DNA of 15,205 bases, from contig JAZONO010000159.1 of assembly GCA_045654545.1 (NCBI GenBank), positions 1 through 15,205 of the forward strand, written 5' to 3'. The notes under the pieces were generated by a model. It was not told where the DNA came from and ran no database searches. It worked only from the letters and a program-made list of their open reading frames with translations. The first letter of the stretch is position 1; each line of letters opens with the position of its first letter. The position numbers and the translations under genes were made by a program. Below are positions 5,319-11,199 of the stretch, one piece after another. The DNA comes from SIG588 sp045654545 (GTDB lineage Bacteria; Bacillota; Clostridia; Oscillospirales; Acutalibacteraceae).

Positions 5319-6095
5319 ATGAAATACAATTACCACACCCACACCTTCCGCTGTCACCACGCAACGGGCACGGAAGAAGAGTACGTGCGGTATGCCATCA
5401 AACACGGTGTTACCCACATGGGGTTTTCGGATCACTTCCCGTTTCGGTTCCCGAACGGTCACGAAAGCAGTTACCGCGTTGCCACCGAAGAGGTGCCGCT
5501 GTATATCGACACCGTGAATCGCTTGCGCGAAAAATACAAAGATCAAATTGAGATCCATTACGGTTTTGAAATGGAATATTACCCTGAATTCTTTGAAGAA
5601 ATGCGCCGAAACGCCGCGGATTACGGCGCGGAATATCTGATTTTGGGGCAACACTTTTTGAAACCCGAATGTTATCCCGATGCGATCGGCTCCACGTGGG
5701 CGGACAAGCCCGATGAATCGCTGGCCGACTACACCTCGCTGGTGGTGGACGCCATCAAGTCGGGCGCGTTTACCTATGTGGCACACCCCGATATTTGCAC
5801 CTTCAGCGGCGATCCTGCGTTGTATGAGGCACAAGCGCGCCGCCTGTGTCTGGCGGCAAAGGAATACGACGTGCCGCTCGAGATCAACTTCCTCGGTATT
5901 CGCACCCACCGCTTTTATCCGCACGAGGAGTTTTGGCGTGTGGCAGGCGAGGTGGGCGCACCCGTGGTGTTCGGATTCGATGCGCACGAAGTGGTGCACG
6001 CGTGCGACGATGCTTCACGCGAGGAAGCGATGCGACTTGTAGACACCTATCACTTGCATCTGCTCGAAAACATAACCTTAAAGGCTCTGAAATAA
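5319..6095 (+). CDS. hisJ: PHP-family histidinol-phosphatase
   Basis: This 258-residue PHP phosphoesterase would remove phosphate from L-histidinol phosphate, the penultimate stage of histidine synthesis. Metal-ligand motifs in order are YHTHT (H6, H8), FSDH (D38, H39), the Glu of GFEMEYYPE, GQHF, AHPD and GFDAHE near the C-terminus, a full PHP set. Length fits HisJ (about 260-270). The ATG at 5319 is chosen over an in-frame ATG 12 codons upstream because GGAGGGGGAA sits directly before it and the PHP motif normally starts at the N-terminus. It stands alone with its own promoter and terminator and no other his genes nearby. PHP enzymes have varied substrates, so another phosphomonoester substrate cannot be excluded. 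Confidence 0.88.
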   Translation: MKYNYHTHTFRCHHATGTEEEYVRYAIKHGVTHMGFSDHFPFRFPNGHESSYRVATEEVPLYIDTVNRLREKYKDQIEIHYGFEMEYYPEFFEEMRRNAADYGAEYLILGQHFLKPECYPDAIGSTWADKPDESLADYTSLVVDAIKSGAFTYVAHPDICTFSGDPALYEAQARRLCLAAKEYDVPLEINFLGIRTHRFYPHEEFWRVAGEVGAPVVFGFDAHEVVHACDDASREEAMRLVDTYHLHLLENITLKALK

Positions 6096-6136
6096 AAAAT
6101 CGGAACACATGAGTTCTTCGTGTGTTCCGATTTTTT
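6094..6136. terminator. hisJ terminator, overlapping the stop codon
   Basis: A 16-bp stem (6094-6109/6121-6136) with A- and T-runs at its base starts inside the TAA of hisJ. It could also end transcription arriving on the minus strand. Confidence 0.9.
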
Positions 6137-6140
6137 GATG

Positions 6141-6325
6141 TTACCACAAATATCCGTGCAAGTTTGCTTCTTCCAATTCAGGAATCGCATCGGTCTTGCC
6201 GTCACGGTAATCCGTCAACATATCAAGCAGTTCTGCATACGTTGCAGCAATCCGCCAAGGCGCGTATCCTGCATGTGGAAACCCTGTGGTTTATTTTCGG
6301 TATCGTACAGATCACTGCGCCAACG
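6141..6325 (-). pseudogene. Decayed 3' end of a coding gene, frameshifted
   Basis: On the minus strand the segment from 6325 reads RWRSDLYDTENKPQGFHMQD then TRLGGLLQR. After a shift near 6236-6245 the next frame continues ELLDMLTDYRDGKTDAIPEL then EEANLHGYLW and a TAA at 6141-6143. Together they look like one C-terminal stretch of about 60 residues with one base lost. There is an in-frame stop just before 6325, no start codon or ribosome-binding site, and no rest of the gene. The pattern E-N-K-P-x-G-F-x-x-Q-D-x-R-L-G-G-L resembles, from memory, the C-terminus of some glycoside hydrolases (possibly GH20 hexosaminidases); this family call is tentative. It may be a deletion scar. Confidence 0.55.
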
Positions 6326-6334
6326 TTATACAAC

Positions 6335-6364
6335 GTAAGCGAGCGCAAAGCAGCGCTCGCTTAC
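6335..6364 (-). terminator. Hairpin just beyond ackA, probable weak terminator
   Basis: A perfect 12-bp stem GTAAGCGAGCGC/GCGCTCGCTTAC with a 6-nt loop begins six bases after the ackA stop. No T-run follows on the minus strand, so it may stabilise the 3' end rather than terminate. Confidence 0.5.
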
Positions 6365-6369
6365 AAGGA

Positions 6370-7575
6370 TCAGCAGACGATATCACGCGTGTCGCGAGCG
6401 ATCATCAATTCTTCGTTGGTGGGGATAACCAAGACGCGCAGTTTCGCATCGCCGATGGACAGATCGGTCTCACAGCAACCGTCACGCATGCAAGCGGCAT
6501 TGCGCTCTTCATCGATGTTTGCACCCATGAAGCGCAGGTTTTCCGCAATACGCGCACGGTAGTGCGGATTGTTTTCGCCGATACCGCCGGTGAACACAAC
6601 CGCATCAATGCCGCCCATCGCCGCCGCATAGCCGCCGATGTATTTGGTGATCTGGTGCACCAGCATGCTTTCGATCAGCTGACAACGCTTGTCGCCGTTA
6701 CGTGCACCTTCTTCGATGTCACGGTTATCGCTGGTCTTTTGCGACACGCCGAGGATACCCGACTTCTTGTTCATCACGGTATCCATCTCGTCGGGGGTCA
6801 AGCCCTCTTTCTTCATGATCAGCGGAACAATAGCCGGGTCGATGGAGCCACAACGCGTGCCCATCATCAAGCCTTCCAGCGGCGTGGTACCCATGGAGGT
6901 ATCATAGCACTTGCCGCCCTTCACCGCCGCCACGGACGAACCGTTGCCGAGGTGGCAGGTGACGATCTTCAATTCCTCTGCCGGGCGACCGAGCACTTGA
7001 GCCGCACGCATGGACACGTAACGGTGGGAGGTGCCGTGGAAACCGTAACGGCGGATCTTGTATTTCTCATAGTACTCATACGGCAGCGGATAGAGATAGG
7101 CGTAGTCGGGCATGGTCTGGTGGAAACCGGTATCGAACACCGCCACCTGCGGCACGCCATGCATGATCTCTTCGCACGCTTCGATGCCGATGAGGTTGGC
7201 CGGGTTGTGCAAAGGCCCGAGTTCGAAGCAACGGCGCACCGCCGCTTTCACGTCTTCGTTCACCAGCACCGAACCGGAGAATTCTTCGCCGCCGTGCAGC
7301 ACACGGTGACCCACCGCACCGATCTCATCCATCGAACGGATCACACCGATTTCGGGATCGGTCAGTTTGCTGATCACCAGTTTGATCGCTTCTTCGTGGT
7401 TGTTCATATGCACGTCCACTTTGTACGCGTCACGACCGGGCACTTGATATTTGAAGTTGCCGCCTTCAATGCCGATGCGGTCGCACATGCCCTTTACCAC
7501 CAAGGATTCGTCGGTCATATCGATCAACTGATATTTCAGCGACGAACTACCTGCGTTGATAACCAAAATTTTCAT
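6370..7575 (-). CDS. ackA: Acetate kinase
   Basis: The 401-residue cytoplasmic enzyme interconverts acetyl phosphate + ADP and acetate + ATP, the ATP-yielding last step of acetate fermentation. All expected residues are visible: N7 in NAGSSS, R91 in GHRVLHGG, D148 in VFDTGFH, H180 in GFHGTSH, HLGNGSS at about 208-214, R241, GGIGEN at 330-335 and the Glu of PTNEEL near 388. Length equals the family norm. A phosphotransacetylase gene is not in the window. The ATG at 7575 is fixed by the family N-terminus (MKILVINAGSSSLKY); its Shine-Dalgarno GAGAGG is rather far away (11 bases). A tiny ORF (ATG AAA AAA TGA, 7583-7572) lies between and its stop overlaps the ackA start. Its promoter faces that of tmcAL. 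Confidence 0.97.
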   Translation of the reverse strand: MKILVINAGSSSLKYQLIDMTDESLVVKGMCDRIGIEGGNFKYQVPGRDAYKVDVHMNNHEEAIKLVISKLTDPEIGVIRSMDEIGAVGHRVLHGGEEFSGSVLVNEDVKAAVRRCFELGPLHNPANLIGIEACEEIMHGVPQVAVFDTGFHQTMPDYAYLYPLPYEYYEKYKIRRYGFHGTSHRYVSMRAAQVLGRPAEELKIVTCHLGNGSSVAAVKGGKCYDTSMGTTPLEGLMMGTRCGSIDPAIVPLIMKKEGLTPDEMDTVMNKKSGILGVSQKTSDNRDIEEGARNGDKRCQLIESMLVHQITKYIGGYAAAMGGIDAVVFTGGIGENNPHYRARIAENLRFMGANIDEERNAACMRDGCCETDLSIGDAKLRVLVIPTNEELMIARDTRDIVC

Positions 7576-7602
7576 TTTTTCATCGTCCTCTCACATATTT
7601 GG

Positions 7603-7631
7603 TTGATTTTCGTTTCCGTCTGCGTTATAAT
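7603..7631 (+). promoter_or_regulatory. tmcAL promoter
   Basis: TTGATT (7603-7608), 17 bases, then TATAAT (7626-7631). The predicted start near 7638 leaves an 80-base leader. The whole element lies inside the predicted ackA leader on the other strand. Confidence 0.75.
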
Positions 7632-7651
7632 GTAGGAAACACACAAGAAAT

Positions 7652-7680
7652 ATAATAATACATTCCCTTTGAATTTGCAA
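7652..7680 (-). promoter_or_regulatory. ackA promoter
   Basis: On the minus strand TTGCAA (7675-7680), 17 bases, then TATTAT (7652-7657). The predicted start near 7645 leaves a 70-base leader. It lies inside the predicted tmcAL leader, so the two promoters point at each other. Confidence 0.65.
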
Positions 7681-7718
7681 GTATTTTTCCGCAAAATCGT
7701 CCGAAAGGGTGGATATTT

Positions 7719-8927
7719 ATGAAAATCGCCGGTATCGTGGCGGAATACAACCCGTTCCACAACGGTCATGCCGACCATATTCGTATGACACGCGACCCTC
7801 GCGCCGCCGATGCATCGCACGTGGTGGCGGTTATGAGCGGCTCGTTTGTGCAACGGGGCGAACCTGCGCTGTTCCCCAAATCCGAACGGGTGCGTGCCGC
7901 CTTGACAGGCGGTGTGGATCTGGTGATCGAACTTCCTCTGCCGTGGGTGCTGACTTCGGCGGAAGGGTTTGCGTTCGGCGGTGTGTCGCTGTTGAATGCG
8001 CTGGGCTGTGTCGACACCTTGAGTTTCGGCAGTGAGTGCGGCGATCTGGAAGCATTGGAAAAAGCCGCTGCCGTGATGGAAGATCCGCAGTATCTTTCCA
8101 TTGTACGCGGACGGATGGAATACGGCGGCACGGCGGCAGAAGCGTATCAATTCGCCATGCGCGAAGTGGGCGGTACTCTCTGTGCCAAACTGCTGTCCAC
8201 CCCCAACAACGTGCTCGGCATGGAATACATCAAAGCATTGCGCCGTTTAAATTCCCCCATCCGTCCGTTTACGGTTCAGCGACAAGGGGCGGCACACGAC
8301 GACGAATATCCCGTGGGACAAAGTGCCAGCGCAAGTTATCTGCGCCGCATGGCACAGGAAGGGCGCTGGAACAATGCGGCCGCCTTTATGCCGCGCGACT
8401 CCTTTGTGCTGTGCAGTGAAGCGATGGCGAAAGGACGCGCCCCTGCCGATGCCACACGCAACGAACGGGCGATGCTCTTGAAACTGCGCCGCATGAGCGC
8501 AGAGCGTATGGCCAACTTGGCCGGCGTGAGCGAAGGGTTGGAAAACCGTCTTTACAACGTCGCCTCCACCGCTGATACCCTCTCCTCTCTGCTGGAATCG
8601 CTTAAAACCAAACGCTACACCCATGCCCGTCTGCAACGGTTGCTGTGGGCGGCGATGCTGGATATTCCTGCCGAATGGGCAACCCGTACACCGCCGTACA
8701 TCCGCGTGCTGGGGATGAACGAACGGGGGCGTGAGATCTTGAACACCGCCAAACGCCACGTGTCGGTGCCGCTGGTGACCCGTGCCGCACAGGCAGAGGC
8801 ACTCACCGGGTTTGCGCGTGAGGTATGGGACTGCGAATGCCGTGCCGCCGATTGGTACAGTTTCACCCTTCCCACTCCCCTGCCGCGCGGCACGGAATAC
8901 ACCGACGGGTTGGTGCGCGTCGAATAA
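7719..8927 (+). CDS. tmcAL: tRNA(Met) cytidine acetate ligase TmcAL
   Basis: The 402-residue protein is a TmcAL (formerly YlbM, DUF795) enzyme. It activates acetate with ATP to acetyl-AMP and transfers the acetyl group to C34 of elongator tRNA-Met, making ac4C. The N-terminal nucleotidyltransferase-type motif is GIVAEYNPFHNGH (5-17, with the HIGH-like HNGH), followed by MSGSFVQRGEPALF (38-51), VDLVIELP and SFGSE, all typical of the family. Length is normal. The ATG at 7719 has AAAGGGTGG just before it. It is divergent from acetate kinase, whose product acetate is its substrate. Thirty-two further sense codons follow directly in the same frame after the stop; they look like a separate gene remnant rather than part of this protein. 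Confidence 0.95.
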   Translation: MKIAGIVAEYNPFHNGHADHIRMTRDPRAADASHVVAVMSGSFVQRGEPALFPKSERVRAALTGGVDLVIELPLPWVLTSAEGFAFGGVSLLNALGCVDTLSFGSECGDLEALEKAAAVMEDPQYLSIVRGRMEYGGTAAEAYQFAMREVGGTLCAKLLSTPNNVLGMEYIKALRRLNSPIRPFTVQRQGAAHDDEYPVGQSASASYLRRMAQEGRWNNAAAFMPRDSFVLCSEAMAKGRAPADATRNERAMLLKLRRMSAERMANLAGVSEGLENRLYNVASTADTLSSLLESLKTKRYTHARLQRLLWAAMLDIPAEWATRTPPYIRVLGMNERGREILNTAKRHVSVPLVTRAAQAEALTGFAREVWDCECRAADWYSFTLPTPLPRGTEYTDGLVRVE

Positions 8928-9026
8928 CATTATAATGAGATCGCAGACCTGCCGATGGCAGAGGACGGTACGGTCGAATTCGAGATCACCGGCAAGAAGA
9001 TCTACACCATCAAATTGTTTGGCTAA
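8928..9026 (+). pseudogene. Orphan C-terminal coding remnant after tmcAL
   Basis: Directly after the tmcAL TAA, and in its frame, 32 codons read HYNEIADLPMAEDGTVEFEI then TGKKIYTIKLFG and stop at 9024-9026. The strand pattern and final hydrophobic residues look like the C-terminus of a larger, perhaps carbohydrate-active, enzyme. I do not recognise the family. There is no start signal. Readthrough of the tmcAL stop would add it as a tail, but TmcAL is already full length, so a remnant is more likely. Confidence 0.45.
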
Positions 9027-9036
9027 ACGGCAAAGC

Positions 9037-9064
9037 AAGGGGCGTGACTGCGGTCACGCCCCTT
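9037..9064. terminator. Terminator downstream of tmcAL
   Basis: The 12-bp stem AAGGGGCGTGAC/GTCACGCCCCTT with a TGCG loop is followed by TTCTTT. It begins 11 bases after the stop of the coding remnant. Confidence 0.88.
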
Positions 9065-9104
9065 TTCTTTCGCAAATAAAAAGCCTCCCTATGACCTATA
9101 CACC

Positions 9105-9141
9105 AAAAACAGGCTGTGACGTGTTGTCACAGCCTGTTTTT
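9105..9141. terminator. Second terminator, ending minus-strand RNA
   Basis: A 16-bp perfect stem (9105-9120/9126-9141) with loop GTGTT carries A- and T-runs at its base. On the minus strand it follows the candidate 6S RNA by about a dozen bases and would end that transcript. Confidence 0.88.
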
Positions 9142-9153
9142 GTTTTCATTTGA

Positions 9154-9340
9154 CCCGCCCGACCGTAATGGTGTCCGTGTTAACCTGCTACTAACGCAAG
9201 CAGGTGGGTTGCCGCCCACGGTGTTCACGCTCCCTTCGTCCGACGTAAAGTCGGGAGGTCTGCAATCCGACCGCGGAGCATAGGCCCCCGTAATCTAAAT
9301 GTAGTAGGGTTAATAGACACCGGTCCGCGTATCGGGCAGG
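9154..9340 (-). ncRNA. ssrS: Candidate 6S RNA (rod-like RNA, ~187 nt)
   Basis: Read on the minus strand the ends close as a rod: CCUGCCCGA (9340-9332) with UCGGGCGGG (9162-9154), GGUGUC (9321-9316) with GACACC (9175-9170), and UUAACC (9313-9308) with GGUUAA (9185-9180). A side hairpin CCUGCU/AGCAGG lies on the 3' half and a stem CCGAC/GUCGG (9254-9240) near the tip. The closing stem has a U-G pair that would be A-C on the plus strand, which fixes the direction. GCUCCGCGGUCGG (9279-9267) nearly equals a segment of E. coli 6S RNA, at a similar distance from the 5' end, and total length is similar (184 nt there). 6S RNA binds the sigma-A polymerase holoenzyme. It begins just after the DUF1292 stop; no clear separate promoter is seen. 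The match is from memory. Confidence 0.55.
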
Positions 9341-9348
9341 ATGCTTTT

Positions 9349-9672
9349 TTATTGCGAATCGATCTCGTAATACTCCGACAGACGTTCCTCAAAGATATCG
9401 GCGATCTCATCAAACAGATCGTCGTCCTCGATCGGCACCAACACACTGCCGTTGCCGTCCTCTTGCACTTCCAGAATGATCAGTTCCCCGTCATCCTGCA
9501 ACATCTCGGTCGGATCTTCATAAAACGGCAACAACGCCACGTAGCGCCCGTTGTCCGTTTCGATCGCATCCAGCTTTTCAAACGTATGGGTCACGCCGTC
9601 TTCATCCTCCACCGTGACCAAATCGGGACCAAACTCGTCGTCGGTCAATTCGATCTCTTCCCACTCGCTCAT
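9349..9672 (-). CDS. DUF1292 domain protein
   Basis: The 107-residue, very acidic protein matches the DUF1292 (YrzB-like) family: VTVEDEDGVTHTFEKLDAIE, then YVALLPFYED, then ELIILEVQED and VLVPIEDDDLFDEIADIFEE near the C-terminus. Function is unknown. In many Firmicutes the family is found next to ireB and ruvX; here it stands alone about 4 kb from ireB on the opposite strand. GGAG lies ahead of the ATG at 9672, and a near-consensus promoter lies 46 bases upstream. Its 3' end abuts the candidate 6S RNA, so the two may share a transcript. Confidence 0.9.
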   Translation of the reverse strand: MSEWEEIELTDDEFGPDLVTVEDEDGVTHTFEKLDAIETDNGRYVALLPFYEDPTEMLQDDGELIILEVQEDGNGSVLVPIEDDDLFDEIADIFEERLSEYYEIDSQ

Positions 9673-9717
9673 AAATCCATTCTCCGTTTAGTGTATACTC
9701 GCCTTTCGGCTGACTCT

Positions 9718-9746
9718 ATTGTACACGCTTTTTCGCACTTCGTCAA
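9718..9746 (-). promoter_or_regulatory. Promoter of the DUF1292 gene
   Basis: On the minus strand TTGACG (9741-9746), 17 bases, then TACAAT (9718-9723). The -35 and following AAG are identical to those of the sugar kinase promoter. Confidence 0.75.
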
Positions 9747-9776
9747 GTGGGAGATCACACCACAGCCAATTCTTTC

Positions 9777-9823
9777 TGTAGGATCACAATTGATGTGTTA
9801 CAAAGATCAATTGTAATCCTACA
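9777..9823. repeat. 17-bp inverted repeat between divergent promoters
   Basis: Arms TGTAGGATCACAATTGA (9777-9793) and TCAATTGTAATCCTACA (9807-9823) match except at one position, with a 13-nt loop. As minus-strand RNA that position is a U-G pair, so the stem is unbroken. No T-run follows on either side, so it is not an obvious terminator. It lies upstream of both the DUF1292 and pheS promoters and may be an operator or a short mobile palindrome. Confidence 0.6.
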
Positions 9824-9852
9824 AAATCTGCGCGGTTATGCAAAATTACCCC

Positions 9853-9881
9853 TTGCAATTATAAAGAAGATGTGGTATAGT
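9853..9881 (+). promoter_or_regulatory. pheST promoter
   Basis: TTGCAA (9853-9858), 17 bases, then TATAGT (9876-9881); predicted start near 9889, at the head of the T-box leader. Confidence 0.75.
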
Positions 9882-9888
9882 GATTGGG

Positions 9889-10135
9889 TATAAACGCAAA
9901 GATGAAGAGAGTACGCACCTTCATTCGCCACACAGAGAGGATCGCCGCGGCTGAAAGCGATTCGGTGGAATACGGTGCGGAAGTTCACTTCGGAGCGGTG
10001 TCGCTGAACGGGTGAGTAGGCGGCAACGGCAGGCACCGTTAACGGCCGATGGAGTGTTTGCTTCATGCAAAAACCAAGGGTGGTACCGCGGAGTTTTGAC
10101 TTCGTCCCATGGAGGGACGGGGTCTTTTTATTTTT
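9889..10135 (+). promoter_or_regulatory. T-box leader (Phe-tRNA sensing) upstream of pheS
   Basis: The leader has the T-box bulge sequence AAGGGTGGTACCGCG (10076-10090) followed by a terminator, and the early AGAGAGTA motif (9906-9913) at the base of stem I. A UUC codon at 9984-9986, on the 3' side of stem I, is the likely specifier for phenylalanine, matching the genes downstream; a second UUC at 9989-9991 is close by. Uncharged tRNA-Phe would pair with the bulge and specifier, favour the antiterminator and allow pheST transcription. The specifier position is inferred without folding. Confidence 0.92.
10098..10130 (+). terminator. T-box regulated terminator
   Basis: The 11-bp stem GACTTCGTCCC/GGGACGGGGTC (10098-10108/10114-10124, two G-T pairs) with loop ATGGA is followed by TTTTTATTTTT. 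It would compete with the T-box antiterminator just upstream. Confidence 0.9.
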
Positions 10136-10159
10136 CCGCGACCGAAAGGAAGGAACAAG

Positions 10160-11179
10160 ATGAAAGAGAAACTGCAAGCATTGTATTTGGAAGCAACGGC
10201 GGCGTTGCCAACCCTCAGCAACGCACGGGAACTGGAAGAGTTCCGCGTGAAATATCTGGGTAAAAAGAGCGTGTTCACCGAACTGCTCCGTTCGCTCGGC
10301 ACACTGCCTGCCGAGGAACGCCCGGCAATGGGTCAGGCGATCAACGCCACCAAAAAGCAGGTGGAGGATGCGCTGGCCGCACGCGAAACCGAAATTTTGG
10401 CGGCCGCCCGTGCACAGCAACTGCTGGATGAGCGACTGGACGTCACCATGCCCGGCAAGGCGGCACCCGTGGGCGGTCTGCATCCGCTGAACGTGGTGTT
10501 GAACGATCTCATTGACATTTTCCGTTCGATGGGTTTCGACGTGGTGGACGGCCCCGAAGTGGAAACCGACTATTACAACTTTGAAGCGCTGAACGTGCCG
10601 GCAGATCACCCGGCACGCGATATGCAGGACACCTTTTATCTCACCGATACAATGTTGTTGCGCACCCAGACCTCGGCGGCACAGATCCGCACAATGGAAA
10701 ACCGCAAACCGCCCATCCGCATTGTCTGCCCCGGTCGTGTGTATCGTGCGGATGAAGTGGATGCCACCCACTCCCCCGTGTTCCACCAGGTGGAAGGCTT
10801 GGTGGTGGATAAGGGAATCACGCTGTGCGACCTGAAAGGCGTGCTGGAACAGTTTGCGCACGAGATGTACGGCGAAGGCACCGAGGTGCGTTTTCGTCCC
10901 TCCTTCTTCCCCTTCACCGAACCGAGCGTGGAAGTGGACGTGTCCTGTCCCGAATGCGGCGGCAAAGGTTGCCGCGTGTGCAAGGGCAGCGGCTGGATCG
11001 AGATTCTGGGCGCCGGCATGGTGCACCCCCGTGTGCTTGCTGGTTGCGGCATTGACCCCGAAGAATATTCGGGCTTTGCGTTCGGTATCGGTCTGGACCG
11101 TTTGACCACCACCCGTCACAAGATCAGCGACATTCGTCTGCTGTTTGAAAACGACCTGCGGTTCTTGAACCAGTTTTAA
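10160..11179 (+). CDS. pheS: Phenylalanyl-tRNA synthetase alpha subunit
   Basis: The 339-residue subunit carries the catalytic core of the alpha2-beta2 PheRS that charges tRNA-Phe. An N-terminal coiled-coil tRNA-binding arm covers about 1-95. The class II core follows, with motif 1 around HPLNVVLNDLIDIFRSMGFD (108-127), motif 2 at GRVYRADEVDATHSPVFHQ (192-210) and motif 3 at GFAFGIGLDRL (305-315). The Cys-rich insertion CPECGGKGCRVCKGSGW (263-279) is usual in bacterial PheS. The ATG at 10160 is preceded by AGGAAGGA and matches the family N-terminus; an in-frame ATG at 10109 lies in the terminator loop and is rejected. It forms an operon with pheT, 20 bases downstream, and is controlled by the Phe T-box. 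Confidence 0.98.
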   Translation: MKEKLQALYLEATAALPTLSNARELEEFRVKYLGKKSVFTELLRSLGTLPAEERPAMGQAINATKKQVEDALAARETEILAAARAQQLLDERLDVTMPGKAAPVGGLHPLNVVLNDLIDIFRSMGFDVVDGPEVETDYYNFEALNVPADHPARDMQDTFYLTDTMLLRTQTSAAQIRTMENRKPPIRIVCPGRVYRADEVDATHSPVFHQVEGLVVDKGITLCDLKGVLEQFAHEMYGEGTEVRFRPSFFPFTEPSVEVDVSCPECGGKGCRVCKGSGWIEILGAGMVHPRVLAGCGIDPEEYSGFAFGIGLDRLTTTRHKISDIRLLFENDLRFLNQF

Positions 11180-11199
11180 GGGAAAGGAGTGTTTTAACA

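Noticed and set aside
4950..5999. 349-codon open frame on the minus strand opposite the DUF378 gene and hisJ
   Set aside because: It crosses two real genes, a terminator and a promoter.
6286..7635. 449-codon open frame on the plus strand opposite ackA
   Set aside because: Shadow of acetate kinase, His/Arg/Val-rich with no motifs; ackA has every catalytic residue.
9154..9340. The rod-like RNA being on the plus strand
   Set aside because: On plus the closing stem has an A-C mismatch, no promoter precedes it, and no stem lies directly before the T-run; the minus strand gives U-G pairing and a strong terminator downstream.
10109..10159. Upstream ATG extending pheS by 17 residues
   Set aside because: It lies in the loop of the T-box terminator; the ATG at 10160 has a good ribosome-binding site and the family N-terminus.
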